A DNA stretch of 25,555 bases from contig JASGDY010000088.1 in NCBI GenBank assembly GCA_047606825.1, forward strand, positions 1 through 25,555. The letters are read 5' to 3'. A model generated the notes under the pieces. The model was not told the origin of the DNA and did no database searches. It worked only from the letters and a program-made list of their open reading frames with translations. The stretch comes from Rhizosphaericola sp047606825. GTDB lineage: Bacteria; Bacteroidota; Bacteroidia; Chitinophagales; Chitinophagaceae. Positions 15,148 to 25,049 of the stretch are shown one piece after another. The position numbers were made by a program, and so were the translations under genes. Every line of letters begins with the position of its first letter. The first letter of the stretch is position 1.

Positions 15148-18100
15148 CTAGTGGATTTCCTTCAGCATTTCACTGACGGCCGCCTTTATCTGGTCATCCT
15201 GACCATTCAGGAAATCTTCATATTTCAACGGGACCTTGATGTCTGGTTCCACCTGAAGATTTTCCGTCGGGCGGTTTTCCTTTCCGATCGTGGCCACCAT
15301 AGGAATCCCAAAAATCAATGTCGGATCGATCTGCATTTCCCACCATACCGCTGTACCCGTTCCAGCGACAGGCATACCTATCAGCTTGCCGATATTCTGT
15401 TCTTTATAGGAATACGGGAAAATAAACGCGTCGCTGTAATTCCCCTCACTCATCACGACACAGCTTGGCTTTTGCCAGCGGGACATCGGTTCTCCACCTT
15501 TGGTAAGATGCCCCTGTGGTGCAAAACGCAGATAGTTTTTTCCGCTCAGCAATGTGTTGAGGTCGTCGTGCAACCAGCCCCCACCGTTGAAACGAGTGTC
15601 TACAATCAACGCTTTTTTGTCGCGCATTTTACCCATTATGTGATCATAGGTTTCACGGAAACTACCATCGTTCATACCTCTCACGTGTACATAACCGACT
15701 TTACCACCGCTTAGGCTGTCCACCAGTTTTTCTATGCGTTTGGTCCAACGTGTGTACATCAATTCACTCTCATCTCCCACACTAATCGGCTTAACCGTCT
15801 GCACTCCTTTACCAGCAACATTTACCGCGGTGAAACGGTCAGCTTTTCTGTTGAGTAAGTAAGCCCAATCAGAGGAATCCGTAATCTCCTGTCCATCTAT
15901 CGCCGTTATGATATCGCCTGCTTTCACCTTGCTTTCGGCTTTGTCAAAAGGTCCACCGGCAATCACTTCCGTAATTTTCAAACCTTTGCCCGTATAGGTC
16001 TCGTCATACAATAGCCCAAGGCTGGCAGTTGCATCGGCATTGGCAAACATCGGTCTGTACCGACCTCCCGTATGCGAACCGTTCAGCTCCCCCAACAGTT
16101 CACTCAACAATTCCTGAAAATCATAGTTGTTGCTGATATGCGGCAAGAAACGGGCATAAGTGTCATGATAGCCTTTCCAGTTGATATTGTGTAGCGTAGT
16201 GTCGTAAAATTTCTTCTCGACCTGCCGCCATGCGTGTTCAAATATATAGGCACGTTCCGCAGCAGGATTGAGGCTCATGTCGGCATCGATGGATATAGGG
16301 GTCATCATTCCGGTAGTCGCATCTACTTTGACCAAAGAACCGCGATTGCTCACAAACAAACTCTTGCCGTCCTTGCTCATCTCGATACCACTTGGCGAGC
16401 CGCCCAACTTGACCAGTATTTTCGTGTCGTGCGTGCGTGGATCCGTTACCCACAGATCGTAACCTTTTTCAAAAGAAGACAAATAGTATAGTTTGCTCGC
16501 GTCACTGTTCAATACATAGTCCGCAATGGACGAACTATTAATCGTCAAGCGAACTATTCTTTGGTCAATATCTTTCAAATCCCATGCAGACGTACCTTTC
16601 GTATCACCTTTAAAGATGATATGGTTAGGGTCCAGCTTGGTTGAATCTTTCTTTTTGTCCGAACTATCAGGCTTGGAATCTTTAATTAAATCATAGTCGT
16701 CCTTGCTCAATATAAACTGGTCGTAAGCTTTCCGGTCAAAGAATGCTGCATATATGTCCAGCTCACGGCTGCCTTGTGTCGCCAAGGATTTGCGGCCAAG
16801 TTTATCGCTTTCCCAAGTAAACATTTTACCGTTCAACCCCCATTTGTTGTTGCCCTCGCCAAAGCCGCTGTTGATAGGGTTGATGATACTGCCCGTGCCG
16901 TCTGCCTTAATCAACGCTGCATTGTTGGCAGAAAAGTAACCTTCCTGGTCATCGACCAACAACCATTTGCTGTCCGGGCTCCAGGCAAAATCCCAGTCGC
17001 CGTCGGAATAACTGTAATTATGTCCCAACGGCAACAACGTCTTGGTGGTTTTTGTTTCTATATTCAGCACTTTCAAAATGTTGCGTTCCTCCACGTAGGC
17101 AATACTTTTTCCGTCGGGAGCGTATTTGGGTTGGAACTCGTCTTTTTCCGTTGCGACAACAGGCGTTTCTTTCAGCAAAGTCGCGGAAAAGAAATTAGGT
17201 TCCTTGGATGACACAACCGTTGTTTTGTAGATGTCCCAGCTACCGTTACGTTCCGCCGCGTATATCAAAGCCTTGCCGTCGGGACTCCACTGCACCATAC
17301 GCTCCTGCGAAGGTGTATTGGTAATCCTTTTGGTAAATTTTCCTTCTACGCTACTGACGAAAACCTCGCCCCTATTGACGTAGGCGATTTCTTTGCCATT
17401 GGGACTAAGGACAAATTCGCTGACATTACCCATGACAGGTACATTTTTGACAATGTTTTCGCGGGTTTCAGCCATTATCTGAACGGACAGTTTTTGCGGT
17501 TGTCCGCCTTCGCGCAGCGTATAGATTTCACCGTTCCAGGTAAATGCCAACGTATTGTCGTCCGCGCGGCTCAGATGCCGGACTGGATTGTCGTTGAAAA
17601 ACGTCAACTGCGTCTCCGCACCACTCGCCAAGGAGCGTTTAAACAGATTCTGCGTCCCTTTTTTCTCACTTAAATAATAGACACTTTGATCGTCGCTGGA
17701 AAAGACAGGCTCTCTGTCCTCCCCTGCGAAATCGCTGATCTGCTTGTAGGTCTTGGAAGACAAATTATACAGCCAAATATCGCGCGTCACGGCCGACACA
17801 TGGTGTTTGCGCCAAGGGTCTTCATAGCCTTTTATGTCCTGGAATACCAACTGGTCTCCTTTCCTGTTGAAATGCACATTGTCCATTCCAGCCGCCGACA
17901 CCAGCATCGGACGACCACCCGTAATCGGCACTTCATACAGGTTTTTAAAAAGTGCATAGCTGAAACGGATGCTTTTCGCAGGCCCGTTTCGGGAAGAGGC
18001 AAAAAGCACTTTTTTATTGTCCGGTGAGAAATCATACGGATAATCGCCCGCGCTGTTGGTGGTGACACGCACCGCCTCGCCACCCGTCGCCGGCATGACA

Positions 18101-18369
18101 AAAACATCGAAATTGCCATAACGGTCGCTCGCAAACGCGATATATTTACCATCGTGGCTCCACACAGGCATCATCTCCTGCGACTCGCCCAAGGTCAAGG
18201 GAACAGCAGTCCCGCCTTCCGTCGGCACACGGTACAAATCTCCCTTGTAACCAAAAACAATACTCTTCCCGTCCGGGGAAATCGCAGGATAACGTAGCCA
18301 TAAAGGCGTTACTTGGGCAAAAAGAGCCACGCTAACAAACAAGCTCGCCACAAAAAGCCAATTTTTCAT
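15148..18369 (-). CDS. Exported Tricorn-like S41 family protease
   Basis: A 1073-residue protein with a signal peptide (MKNWLFVASLFVSVALFAQ). Two WD40/TolB-like propellers fill about residues 20-690, seen as repeated 'P-x-W-S-x-D-G-K' blades such as PAISPDGKSIVFG, PVWSHDGKYIAFASD, VQWSPDGKALIYAAE and FAWSPDSKWLLVDD. A helical core domain (about 700-765), a PDZ domain (about 780-870, with VKAGDIITAIDG) and the S41 catalytic core follow. The nucleophile S979 is in EGNYSDAF, the neighbouring S765-H766 pair is in NGSHTGG, and E1036 is in RPTENLQ. The S979-E1036 and H766-S979 spacings closely match archaeal Tricorn (S965, H746, E1023). Unlike archaeal cytosolic Tricorn it is exported, probably to degrade peptides in the periplasm. 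It is monocistronic. Confidence 0.93.
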   Translation of the reverse strand: MKNWLFVASLFVSVALFAQVTPLWLRYPAISPDGKSIVFGYKGDLYRVPTEGGTAVPLTLGESQEMMPVWSHDGKYIAFASDRYGNFDVFVMPATGGEAVRVTTNSAGDYPYDFSPDNKKVLFASSRNGPAKSIRFSYALFKNLYEVPITGGRPMLVSAAGMDNVHFNRKGDQLVFQDIKGYEDPWRKHHVSAVTRDIWLYNLSSKTYKQISDFAGEDREPVFSSDDQSVYYLSEKKGTQNLFKRSLASGAETQLTFFNDNPVRHLSRADDNTLAFTWNGEIYTLREGGQPQKLSVQIMAETRENIVKNVPVMGNVSEFVLSPNGKEIAYVNRGEVFVSSVEGKFTKRITNTPSQERMVQWSPDGKALIYAAERNGSWDIYKTTVVSSKEPNFFSATLLKETPVVATEKDEFQPKYAPDGKSIAYVEERNILKVLNIETKTTKTLLPLGHNYSYSDGDWDFAWSPDSKWLLVDDQEGYFSANNAALIKADGTGSIINPINSGFGEGNNKWGLNGKMFTWESDKLGRKSLATQGSRELDIYAAFFDRKAYDQFILSKDDYDLIKDSKPDSSDKKKDSTKLDPNHIIFKGDTKGTSAWDLKDIDQRIVRLTINSSSIADYVLNSDASKLYYLSSFEKGYDLWVTDPRTHDTKILVKLGGSPSGIEMSKDGKSLFVSNRGSLVKVDATTGMMTPISIDADMSLNPAAERAYIFEHAWRQVEKKFYDTTLHNINWKGYHDTYARFLPHISNNYDFQELLSELLGELNGSHTGGRYRPMFANADATASLGLLYDETYTGKGLKITEVIAGGPFDKAESKVKAGDIITAIDGQEITDSSDWAYLLNRKADRFTAVNVAGKGVQTVKPISVGDESELMYTRWTKRIEKLVDSLSGGKVGYVHVRGMNDGSFRETYDHIMGKMRDKKALIVDTRFNGGGWLHDDLNTLLSGKNYLRFAPQGHLTKGGEPMSRWQKPSCVVMSEGNYSDAFIFPYSYKEQNIGKLIGMPVAGTGTAVWWEMQIDPTLIFGIPMVATIGKENRPTENLQVEPDIKVPLKYEDFLNGQDDQIKAAVSEMLKEIH

Positions 18370-18546
18370 GATAAATATGATTGAAATGATTTATGTTTGA
18401 GAGTGGTAAAGTTAAACAAATCACACGAAGACAAAATGAAAAATGGTTGCATTTTTATTCTCCCAACAGTCTCGCAAAGGCGACTTCGCGGAGAACAAAT
18501 ACATTGTTCGACTTTTTTTCCTTCTTACTTTTTACTTTAAATTCGC

Positions 18547-19323
18547 ATGGTACTTCAAAAAATAATTTTGGCATTCCTATTGGCTGGTATGCTGTCAACT
18601 GCTAAAAGCCAATTGATTACGATATACGCCGAACATTTCCACTGGGGACTGAAAGGCGGTTTCAGTTTTTCGGGTTTTTCCAACAACGTCTACCCTTTCG
18701 ATGCGCAAAATACGGGCGACAGCTATTACAGTGGTTTTAAAAAATATGTGCGCGCTACCGTCGTACCCGGCATCACGGCAGACTACCAACTTTCGGCGCG
18801 CTGGACAATCGGGCTGGAAGCCTTGTACAATGGACGTGGCGCCGTTTACAGACGCTACGTGGAAGGTTCGGATTTTGAAAGCGAGGACGGGACAGTCAAC
18901 AAAGGTTACTATTATTTCAAATACCGTATCAACAACCTTGAACTGCCCGTGACATTGCAATACAGGGTCACCAGCAACGACTATGGACACGCTGGGCTAT
19001 TGTTGTATGTCGGCGCGTCGCCTAACCTTAATCTGCGGGCAAAATATTCCGAAAGCGACCCAGACAATCCCAACATCGATATCTACTCTCCGTCCAACAC
19101 TGGCAAAAACTATCCGTTGGACCACGTCAGAAAAGTGAATTATAGCGTGCTTGGCGGCCTGAAACTACTGACAAGCGAAATGCCAAAGAATAATTTCTAT
19201 GTCGACCTTCGATTCCAGTATGACGGCCTGTCCACTTTCAACGTCGATTATCTGACCAATGGTCTGCACAACATGGGAACGTACAACTGGACAGGAGGCT
19301 TGTATTTGGGATATATGTTTTAG
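18547..19323 (+). CDS. Outer-membrane beta-barrel protein (PorT-like)
   Basis: A 258-residue protein with a signal peptide (MVLQKIILAFLLAGMLSTAKSQ, cleavage near 20-22). The remainder consists of alternating amphipathic strands typical of the PorT-like outer-membrane barrel family: FHWGLKGGFSFSG at the start, WTIGLEALYNGRGA, INNLELPVTLQYRV ('Y-x-x-I-P-L' type strand), VLGGLKLL, and a final WTGGLYLGYMF with C-terminal Phe. About eight strands are expected. The precise role is unknown. PorT/SprT itself acts in type IX secretion, but this broad family has many members and I do not equate them. A T9SS substrate gene begins 73 bp downstream on the same strand, so the two may form an operon and cooperate at the surface. 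Confidence 0.75.
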   Translation: MVLQKIILAFLLAGMLSTAKSQLITIYAEHFHWGLKGGFSFSGFSNNVYPFDAQNTGDSYYSGFKKYVRATVVPGITADYQLSARWTIGLEALYNGRGAVYRRYVEGSDFESEDGTVNKGYYYFKYRINNLELPVTLQYRVTSNDYGHAGLLLYVGASPNLNLRAKYSESDPDNPNIDIYSPSNTGKNYPLDHVRKVNYSVLGGLKLLTSEMPKNNFYVDLRFQYDGLSTFNVDYLTNGLHNMGTYNWTGGLYLGYMF

Positions 19324-19396
19324 TGTTGAAAGTGGAGAGCTGCCAACTATACGTCGAACATTAAGCATTTTTTCTTTTTTACTTAACAATGGTTGG

Positions 19397-22033
19397 ATGA
19401 AAAAATTTGTTTTTTTATTAGTTATTATAGCTACTTTTTATAGCATTGCAGCCCATGCGCATCACATCAAAGGCGGATGGATTGGTTACAAATATCTGTC
19501 GTCTACCAGCACCACGTCCTCCTACCAGATTACGGTCTACTTGTATGTAGACTGTAACAACGAGACCAGCTACACGGCGTCGGTCGTCCTCGGGGCATTT
19601 GACGCGGCAACCAATGTCGAATACAAAGAGGAAGAAGTTCTAACGACCACTAACAACATACTGGAAAAAGGAACATTCAGCCCATGTATCGTCAACGCGC
19701 CAGAGATATGCTACAATGTGTACCAATACACGACAACATTTGCCCTACCGAACAACACAGCCGGCTATAACCTCAATGTACAGTTCAGGTCAAGAGTAGA
19801 AGACATTATCAATATATACAATTCGGATAAGACGGGCATAAGCATGTTTACCACGATACCCGGCACCGTAACGTCAGGCAACACGACCGTTGACGCACAT
19901 ACGAACAGTAATCCGGAATTTGCTTTTCTGGACACGAGCGTCGTGTGTTATGGTTCCAAGATTTCGATTCCTTTTTCTGCCACGGATCCAGACGGCGATG
20001 TACTGAAATATTATTTCGGGGCTGGCAAAGACGCCTCCTCGACCGTTAATTCCGCATTGCTGACACCAGCTGCCCCGCCATATACCGACTTGACGTATGT
20101 CTCACCATATACGGCGACCTCCCCACTAGGTGCCTCCGTCACGATCGACTCCACGACAGGCATCATATCCGGAACCGCACCCACGACCGTCGGCGAATAC
20201 GTCATCGCCGTGTACGCGCAGGAATGGCGGGACGGCGTGCTGATCAACACCACAAAAAAAGAACTGCAAATAAACGTAACGGACTGTTCCTTACAGTCCG
20301 CCAGCCTCGACCCAAGTTACATCAACTGCAAAGACTATACTTTTACATTTACCAACAACGCCACGACGACCAATGCGACATATCTGTGGGATTTTGGCGT
20401 GGAAAACGACGAAAGCGATACTTCATCTGCCGTCAGCCCTACCTACACCTACGCCGATACAGGCACTTATACGCTAAAACTCAAAGTCGGAACATCGGCG
20501 GAATGCACGGACTCCACGACCACGGAAATAAAAGTATACCCAGGCTTCGTTCCCGATTTTGAAGCGACGGGAAACTGTATGCTTTCGCCCAGCCAATTTA
20601 CCGACCTTACAGTAACAGGCGGCAACGGCACGGTCAACAGCTGGGATTGGGATTTTGGGGACAGTGGCAGCTCCACCGAACAAAACCCAAGCCACCAGTA
20701 CACGACAGCAGGAGACTATAAAGTGTTGTTGCAGGTCGGCAGCGACAAAGGTTGCAGCGACACGGTTTCCAAAACATTTACCGTATTCAGTACCATCGAC
20801 CTGCAACCACTGTTTACCGACACCTTGATATGCTATAAAGACAGCGTACAGCTCATTGTCAATTCACCCTATGCCCAAACCTACCAATGGACGCCGTCCG
20901 ATGCCAGCATATCGGATGCCAATGTGTACAACCCGATTGTGTATCCTACAGTAAACACAGCATATACCGTCACGTCAACCAACGGCGACTGTACCGGCAC
21001 CGCGACCATCAATGTGAACCTTTTAAAAGAATTGACGCTGGTTGCCGACGACCTGTATGCCTGTATCGGCGACTCCGCGACATTCAATGTGTCTTCCCTT
21101 GCAACCAAATATAATTGGACACGCACTTCGGGGAACGACGCGCTCGACGACAGCACATCAAAACAGCCGTCCCTGCTGGTAAGCGGTTATGATGCCTACC
21201 ATATCCTCGCAACCTACGGCACACATTGCTCCGTAGAAAACGATGTACAGGTGCTGGCTGCACCTTATCCTACGCTAGCTATTCAGACCAATGACACCGC
21301 CATCTGTCTAGGAAACAGTGTGCAACTTACCGCTACAGGCAACACGACGGACGACACTTGGTCTCCAACCAATGAAACCGGCGCGACCATAACCGTCTCT
21401 CCTACACAGACTACGAGTTATATCATCGACGGATACGACCGCAACAGCTATTGCAGCAAACATGTACAGGATACGGTCATTGTAGCAGTCGCACCAACGT
21501 TTGTCATCGCACTGACACGCGACACCAATATCGTCGTCAACCAACCCTTGGTCTTACAACCGACAACCAACCAACCCGAAAGGACATATACCTACTTATG
21601 GTCTCCGTCAAGCTACCTAAGCAACACGGACAGCTCCGTTACCGTTGCCAATATACCAAAAGGAATTACCCTGCAATATTATGCACTCTACATGACGGAC
21701 ACTTATGGCTGCAAGGCCAATGCCGAAATTACCGTCCACATCTTCCAAACCGGAACGGACATATTTGTCCCGACTGGATTCACGCCCAACAACGACGGGA
21801 AAAACGACGTCATCCGTCCCATATTGGCAGGCATCAAACAATTTAACTATTTCAAGATATTCAACCGATGGGGACAGCTCGTCTATTCCACACAGACAGA
21901 GGGAGAAGGCTGGAACGGCAATCTCAACGGACAGCAACAACCAAGCGGAAGCACCTATATCTATACCGTCTCGGGAGTGGACTACAACAATAAAAAGATT
22001 GAGAAAAAAGGAACGATTGTACTGATTAGATAG
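19397..22033 (+). CDS. T9SS-secreted PKD-domain surface protein with type B sorting domain
   Basis: An 878-residue exported protein, probably attached to or released from the cell surface. The signal peptide is MKKFVFLLVIIATFYSIAAHA (1-21). An N-terminal domain begins HHIKGGWIGYKYLSS, a block seen at the start of many Bacteroidota gliding-motility-associated proteins. A cadherin/He_PIG-like segment spans about 185-295 (ATDPDGDVLKYYF, STTGIISGTAP). Two PKD domains follow at about 305-380 and 385-465 (TYLWDFG, SWDWDFGDSGSS), then several Ig-like repeats (470-785). The C-terminal 90 residues are a CHU_C/T9SS type B sorting domain (IFVPTGFTPNNDGKNDVIRP, IFNRWGQLVY, GTIVLIR). The frame is open upstream to a start at 19259, but that would overlap the previous gene and hide the signal peptide. 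An adhesin- or matrix-like role is inferred. Confidence 0.9.
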   Translation: MKKFVFLLVIIATFYSIAAHAHHIKGGWIGYKYLSSTSTTSSYQITVYLYVDCNNETSYTASVVLGAFDAATNVEYKEEEVLTTTNNILEKGTFSPCIVNAPEICYNVYQYTTTFALPNNTAGYNLNVQFRSRVEDIINIYNSDKTGISMFTTIPGTVTSGNTTVDAHTNSNPEFAFLDTSVVCYGSKISIPFSATDPDGDVLKYYFGAGKDASSTVNSALLTPAAPPYTDLTYVSPYTATSPLGASVTIDSTTGIISGTAPTTVGEYVIAVYAQEWRDGVLINTTKKELQINVTDCSLQSASLDPSYINCKDYTFTFTNNATTTNATYLWDFGVENDESDTSSAVSPTYTYADTGTYTLKLKVGTSAECTDSTTTEIKVYPGFVPDFEATGNCMLSPSQFTDLTVTGGNGTVNSWDWDFGDSGSSTEQNPSHQYTTAGDYKVLLQVGSDKGCSDTVSKTFTVFSTIDLQPLFTDTLICYKDSVQLIVNSPYAQTYQWTPSDASISDANVYNPIVYPTVNTAYTVTSTNGDCTGTATINVNLLKELTLVADDLYACIGDSATFNVSSLATKYNWTRTSGNDALDDSTSKQPSLLVSGYDAYHILATYGTHCSVENDVQVLAAPYPTLAIQTNDTAICLGNSVQLTATGNTTDDTWSPTNETGATITVSPTQTTSYIIDGYDRNSYCSKHVQDTVIVAVAPTFVIALTRDTNIVVNQPLVLQPTTNQPERTYTYLWSPSSYLSNTDSSVTVANIPKGITLQYYALYMTDTYGCKANAEITVHIFQTGTDIFVPTGFTPNNDGKNDVIRPILAGIKQFNYFKIFNRWGQLVYSTQTEGEGWNGNLNGQQQPSGSTYIYTVSGVDYNNKKIEKKGTIVLIR

Positions 22034-22099
22034 GACTTGGAGTGATGAAATGAGATTTTCGTCGCTACCGAAAGATTGTACCTTGTAGGAATAAACAAG

Positions 22100-22133
22100 A
22101 CCAGTTTGTAACTGGTGGACCATGATGTTTTTT
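22100..22133 (+). terminator. Hairpin downstream of the PKD protein gene
   Basis: A perfect 7-bp stem pairs ACCAGTT (22100-22106) with AACTGGT (22110-22116), with a TGT loop. A run of T residues (about 22127-22133) follows ten bases later. It may be a weak terminator for the plus-strand gene or a REP-type element, because the T-run is displaced from the stem. Confidence 0.35.
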
Positions 22134-22181
22134 TCAATCTTTGTGTCCTATCGCCTTCGTTTCTTTCCGTAAAAAATCCGA

Positions 22182-22211
22182 CCTCATGGTTTATAAGGAC
22201 ATGAACCATGG
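22182..22211 (-). terminator. Hairpin downstream of the carboxylesterase gene
   Basis: CATGGTT (22184-22190) pairs with AACCATG (22203-22209), extended by a wobble and a C-G pair, with a 12-nt loop. On the minus strand a run of six U residues (complement of about 22170-22175) follows several bases after the stem. It is a candidate terminator for the gene ending at 22249, although the T-run is not adjacent. Confidence 0.3.
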
Positions 22212-22248
22212 GATAAAGCACCAATAAGCAGGGGCTAACGCCACAGAC

Positions 22249-23787
22249 CTATTCTAAGGCATTACGAAATTGGGTAGCGACCACATTCCCCTTACGCCGA
22301 CGAAGCTGGAGCAACGGGCTATCCACCAACTTAAAACACCCAATCGGAAACTGCGCGTCTTCATAAAAAACAGGATTTTGTTGATACGTGTCCGTCGTTC
22401 CGATGGTTTTCATCTGATGTTTCGTAGAAAAAGGTTGCCATTTTTTTTCAGGTGTTTTTCCGTAAATGAAGTTGACCCATTGGTCGTGTACGCTTTCCGC
22501 CAAAGGTTCATTGGCAACCGCGTGGCCTGAGGATTTCCTGTACCAGACATAAGCCAGTTCCTGCGCATGAGCCGCGCCCTCTCCTTTCGGATCGTAGTCG
22601 AAGCGGTAAAGCCATGTCGGCACGTTCTTTTCCGCCAACACTTTTGCCAGTCGGTGCGTGTGCATGGCGTACATATATTCCGTCAACAGATAGCCCAGCG
22701 AATCTGCGGATTTGGAACGTATGGCACTGTCGGCAATCGATCCATTTTCTCCAAACCAGTCGGTCAATATTTTTTCATTCGGACGGTACAGTCTCTTGTC
22801 CATGTTCATGAATAGACGGCTCTCGGAATGGTTGCTGCCCAGCAATACCCGGATATTTTTTAAATTTCTTTTTTCCAACGCACCAACAAAATCGACAGGA
22901 ATGACACTGCCGTCCGCGACTGGTCCGAAATAATTTGTTCCTTTTGCTCCGCCACAGACTTTGTTCTGAGCATCAACGAGTTGTTCCAATGGGACGGTCA
23001 ACAAGTCTGCGGGATTATTTAATTGCAAGGTATCCATCATCCGTTGGCGCATCAGTTTGGCGGTCATGGTGTCCCTGACACATTGTATGGCGCCACTTTC
23101 CAGCAGTAGTTGACTGTACAGCCCATCCGATTGCGTCGCCAACAGCAAAGTGCTGACCAGCTTGGCGCCGGCAGACTCACCCATGACCGTTATCCGATCA
23201 GGGTCGCCGCCATAAGCCGCAATATTCTTGCGGAGAAAACGCAACGACTCCATCAAATCCAACAAACCGTTGTTGCCGGAAATATTTTTGTCCACATCTC
23301 CCAGATACAGAAAACCCAACGCACCCAAACGATAGTTAATGGTTACGGTCACGATGCCATCCTTGTCGGCAAACGCACGACCGTCCATATCGGCACCTTG
23401 TCCATTGGTCATGCCGCCGCCATGTACCCAGACGAGGACGGGCATTTTCTTTATGGGTCGATGCGTCGGCATATAGATGTTCAAAAACAAACAATTCTCG
23501 CTGCCGTTGACGATATGCTTTTTGTTGCCGTACTGCGGTGCCCTGTCGCCAAACCGCCGACAGTCGAGCGTGTCCAGCCAGTTGCTTTTGGATACGGGCG
23601 GACGGAAACGTGTTGCTCCTGTCAACTTTTCGGCATAAGGCACTCCTTTGAAAACCCAGGAATCTCCGTCCTTAACTCCTTTTACCGCACCTGAAACGCT
23701 GTTTATGACAATGGAATCCTGCGCCAGCAACGTACCGAGCGACAAACAACTAACAAAGAATACGAAGATTGTTTTTTTGAATACCAT
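22249..23787 (-). CDS. Secreted type-B carboxylesterase (alpha/beta-hydrolase)
   Basis: A 512-residue carboxylesterase/lipase of the type-B family with a signal peptide (MVFKKTIFVFFVSCLSLGTLLAQ). Family landmarks appear in order: FKGVPYAEKLTGATRFRPP (46-64), GSENCLFLNIYMP (95-107, the conserved E-x-C-L-x-L-N block), the oxyanion hole HGGG (122-125) and GNNGLLDLMESLRFLRKNI (171-189). The nucleophile elbow GESAGA contains S205. The acid E322 is in GSNHSESRLF, and the base H407 is in GEGAAHAQEL. The triad is complete. It hydrolyses ester bonds of small or medium substrates, probably in the periplasm or outside the cell, but the substrate cannot be read from sequence. It is transcribed towards the PKD gene and appears monocistronic. 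Confidence 0.92.
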   Translation of the reverse strand: MVFKKTIFVFFVSCLSLGTLLAQDSIVINSVSGAVKGVKDGDSWVFKGVPYAEKLTGATRFRPPVSKSNWLDTLDCRRFGDRAPQYGNKKHIVNGSENCLFLNIYMPTHRPIKKMPVLVWVHGGGMTNGQGADMDGRAFADKDGIVTVTINYRLGALGFLYLGDVDKNISGNNGLLDLMESLRFLRKNIAAYGGDPDRITVMGESAGAKLVSTLLLATQSDGLYSQLLLESGAIQCVRDTMTAKLMRQRMMDTLQLNNPADLLTVPLEQLVDAQNKVCGGAKGTNYFGPVADGSVIPVDFVGALEKRNLKNIRVLLGSNHSESRLFMNMDKRLYRPNEKILTDWFGENGSIADSAIRSKSADSLGYLLTEYMYAMHTHRLAKVLAEKNVPTWLYRFDYDPKGEGAAHAQELAYVWYRKSSGHAVANEPLAESVHDQWVNFIYGKTPEKKWQPFSTKHQMKTIGTTDTYQQNPVFYEDAQFPIGCFKLVDSPLLQLRRRKGNVVATQFRNALE

Positions 23788-24002
23788 ATTAAATTAAGTA
23801 TTGAAGTTGGTTAGACGATGGGAGAAATCCCCGGATGCGCTTTTTGTCGATGTTAAAGAGCCTTTTATCCAAAAAATAAAAACGCTAAACAACCGCATCA
23901 TGAATTGCAATCAATGAAATCTCCACGAACTTCTTTGATAGATATGTTGTACACAATTGACAACGACAGACCCACATGAAATTTCTCATGCGTCCTTTAC
24001 CT

Positions 24003-25049
24003 CTATTGCCTGATGACACGGTGGATAAATTCCAGTTTCTTCTTCACGTCCTCGTTAATGACGAAAGGATATAAATCGCCCTCGCCCATACTCCTGTTGA
24101 TGCTGTTCAATGCAAAGGAGACGGGAAGCCAATTGTCAAAAGTCTTCTGAAAATCATCTTCCAGATACGGGTCAAAATCAAGGTGGGTCGTTAGGTGTTC
24201 TTCCTTAGCCGCGACCATCGGTTTAATCTGCACCCCAAAGGAATAAGCGGTCTCCAACGTATCAACGATATGCAGGTAATGCGCCCAAGTCTCCGCCCAG
24301 TCCTCCCAAGGATGCATCGTCGCATACGAACTGATATAATGTAGGTTCCAGTCGGTCGGCGCACTGTTTTGGTAATGCTCGTCCAACGCCTGCTGGTAAT
24401 CTTTGCGGTCGTCGCCAAACAAGGCGCGGAAATCTTCGAGGTTTTCCGGATTGTCCCTAATCAACTGCTCCCAGTAATAATGCCCCACCTCATGACGGAA
24501 ATGTCCCAATACGGTACGATACACCTCGTCCATGTTGTTTTTGGCCATTTCACGTTCCACGTCGTCCGCCTCCTCGATGTTCATCGTAATCAATCCATTG
24601 GCATGGCCCGTCAGCACACGCTGTCCGTCGTCGGATTTAAAATCAAATGCCAGTCCGTTCTGTTCGTCACTCACTTTACTTACAACCGGCAGATGCCATT
24701 TCATCAATGCATAGACAAGACGGTGCTTGGCAGCCTCAATCTTTTTCCAACGCGCCTTGTATTCAGGGTTGGAGATATTGGGAATCGTCCGGTTGAGCGA
24801 GCAAGCAATACAGACAGTTGCCGGGTCGTCGTCCGGTATAATCCAGTTGCACACGTCGTATTGGTGGTTGGAACAGTAGTGGTATTTATCATCCACGTCC
24901 GGGTCAGAATACGTTCCCTCGTCATTGGATACTAGGGAAACCATCTTTTCCGTCAAAGGGTTATAGCCGAGCGCACAACCACAGGAAGCGCAAAACACGT
25001 TGTCAAAATAAACAGCATTACCGCAATGGGAACATTCAAAAAGTTGCAT
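24003..25049 (-). CDS. Putative zinc-binding metallopeptidase with N-terminal zinc ribbons
   Basis: A 348-residue cytoplasmic protein without signal peptide. It matches the putative zinc-binding metallopeptidase family (Peptidase_Mx, formerly DUF2248). Two treble/ribbon-like cysteine sets occupy the N-terminus: C6-x2-C9 with C20-x2-C23, and C59, C67 with C80-x2-C83. The peptidase-like region follows: GHANGLITMNIEEAD (148-162), then the zincin motif H186-E-V-G-H190, and a likely third ligand among E249-E253 in WEDWAETWAHYLHI. The family is found in many bacteria; peptidase activity is predicted from HExxH, and substrates are unknown. It is monocistronic. The 215-bp upstream gap to the esterase gene holds no gene. 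Confidence 0.85.
   Translation of the reverse strand: MQLFECSHCGNAVYFDNVFCASCGCALGYNPLTEKMVSLVSNDEGTYSDPDVDDKYHYCSNHQYDVCNWIIPDDDPATVCIACSLNRTIPNISNPEYKARWKKIEAAKHRLVYALMKWHLPVVSKVSDEQNGLAFDFKSDDGQRVLTGHANGLITMNIEEADDVEREMAKNNMDEVYRTVLGHFRHEVGHYYWEQLIRDNPENLEDFRALFGDDRKDYQQALDEHYQNSAPTDWNLHYISSYATMHPWEDWAETWAHYLHIVDTLETAYSFGVQIKPMVAAKEEHLTTHLDFDPYLEDDFQKTFDNWLPVSFALNSINRSMGEGDLYPFVINEDVKKKLEFIHRVIRQ

Noticed and set aside
19259..19396. Upstream extension of the PKD protein to 19259
   Set aside because: It would overlap the previous gene and bury a clear signal peptide that starts at 19397.
24369..24935. 188-codon open frame antisense to the metallopeptidase
   Set aside because: It is a shadow of the gene on the other strand, which carries HExxH and paired cysteines.
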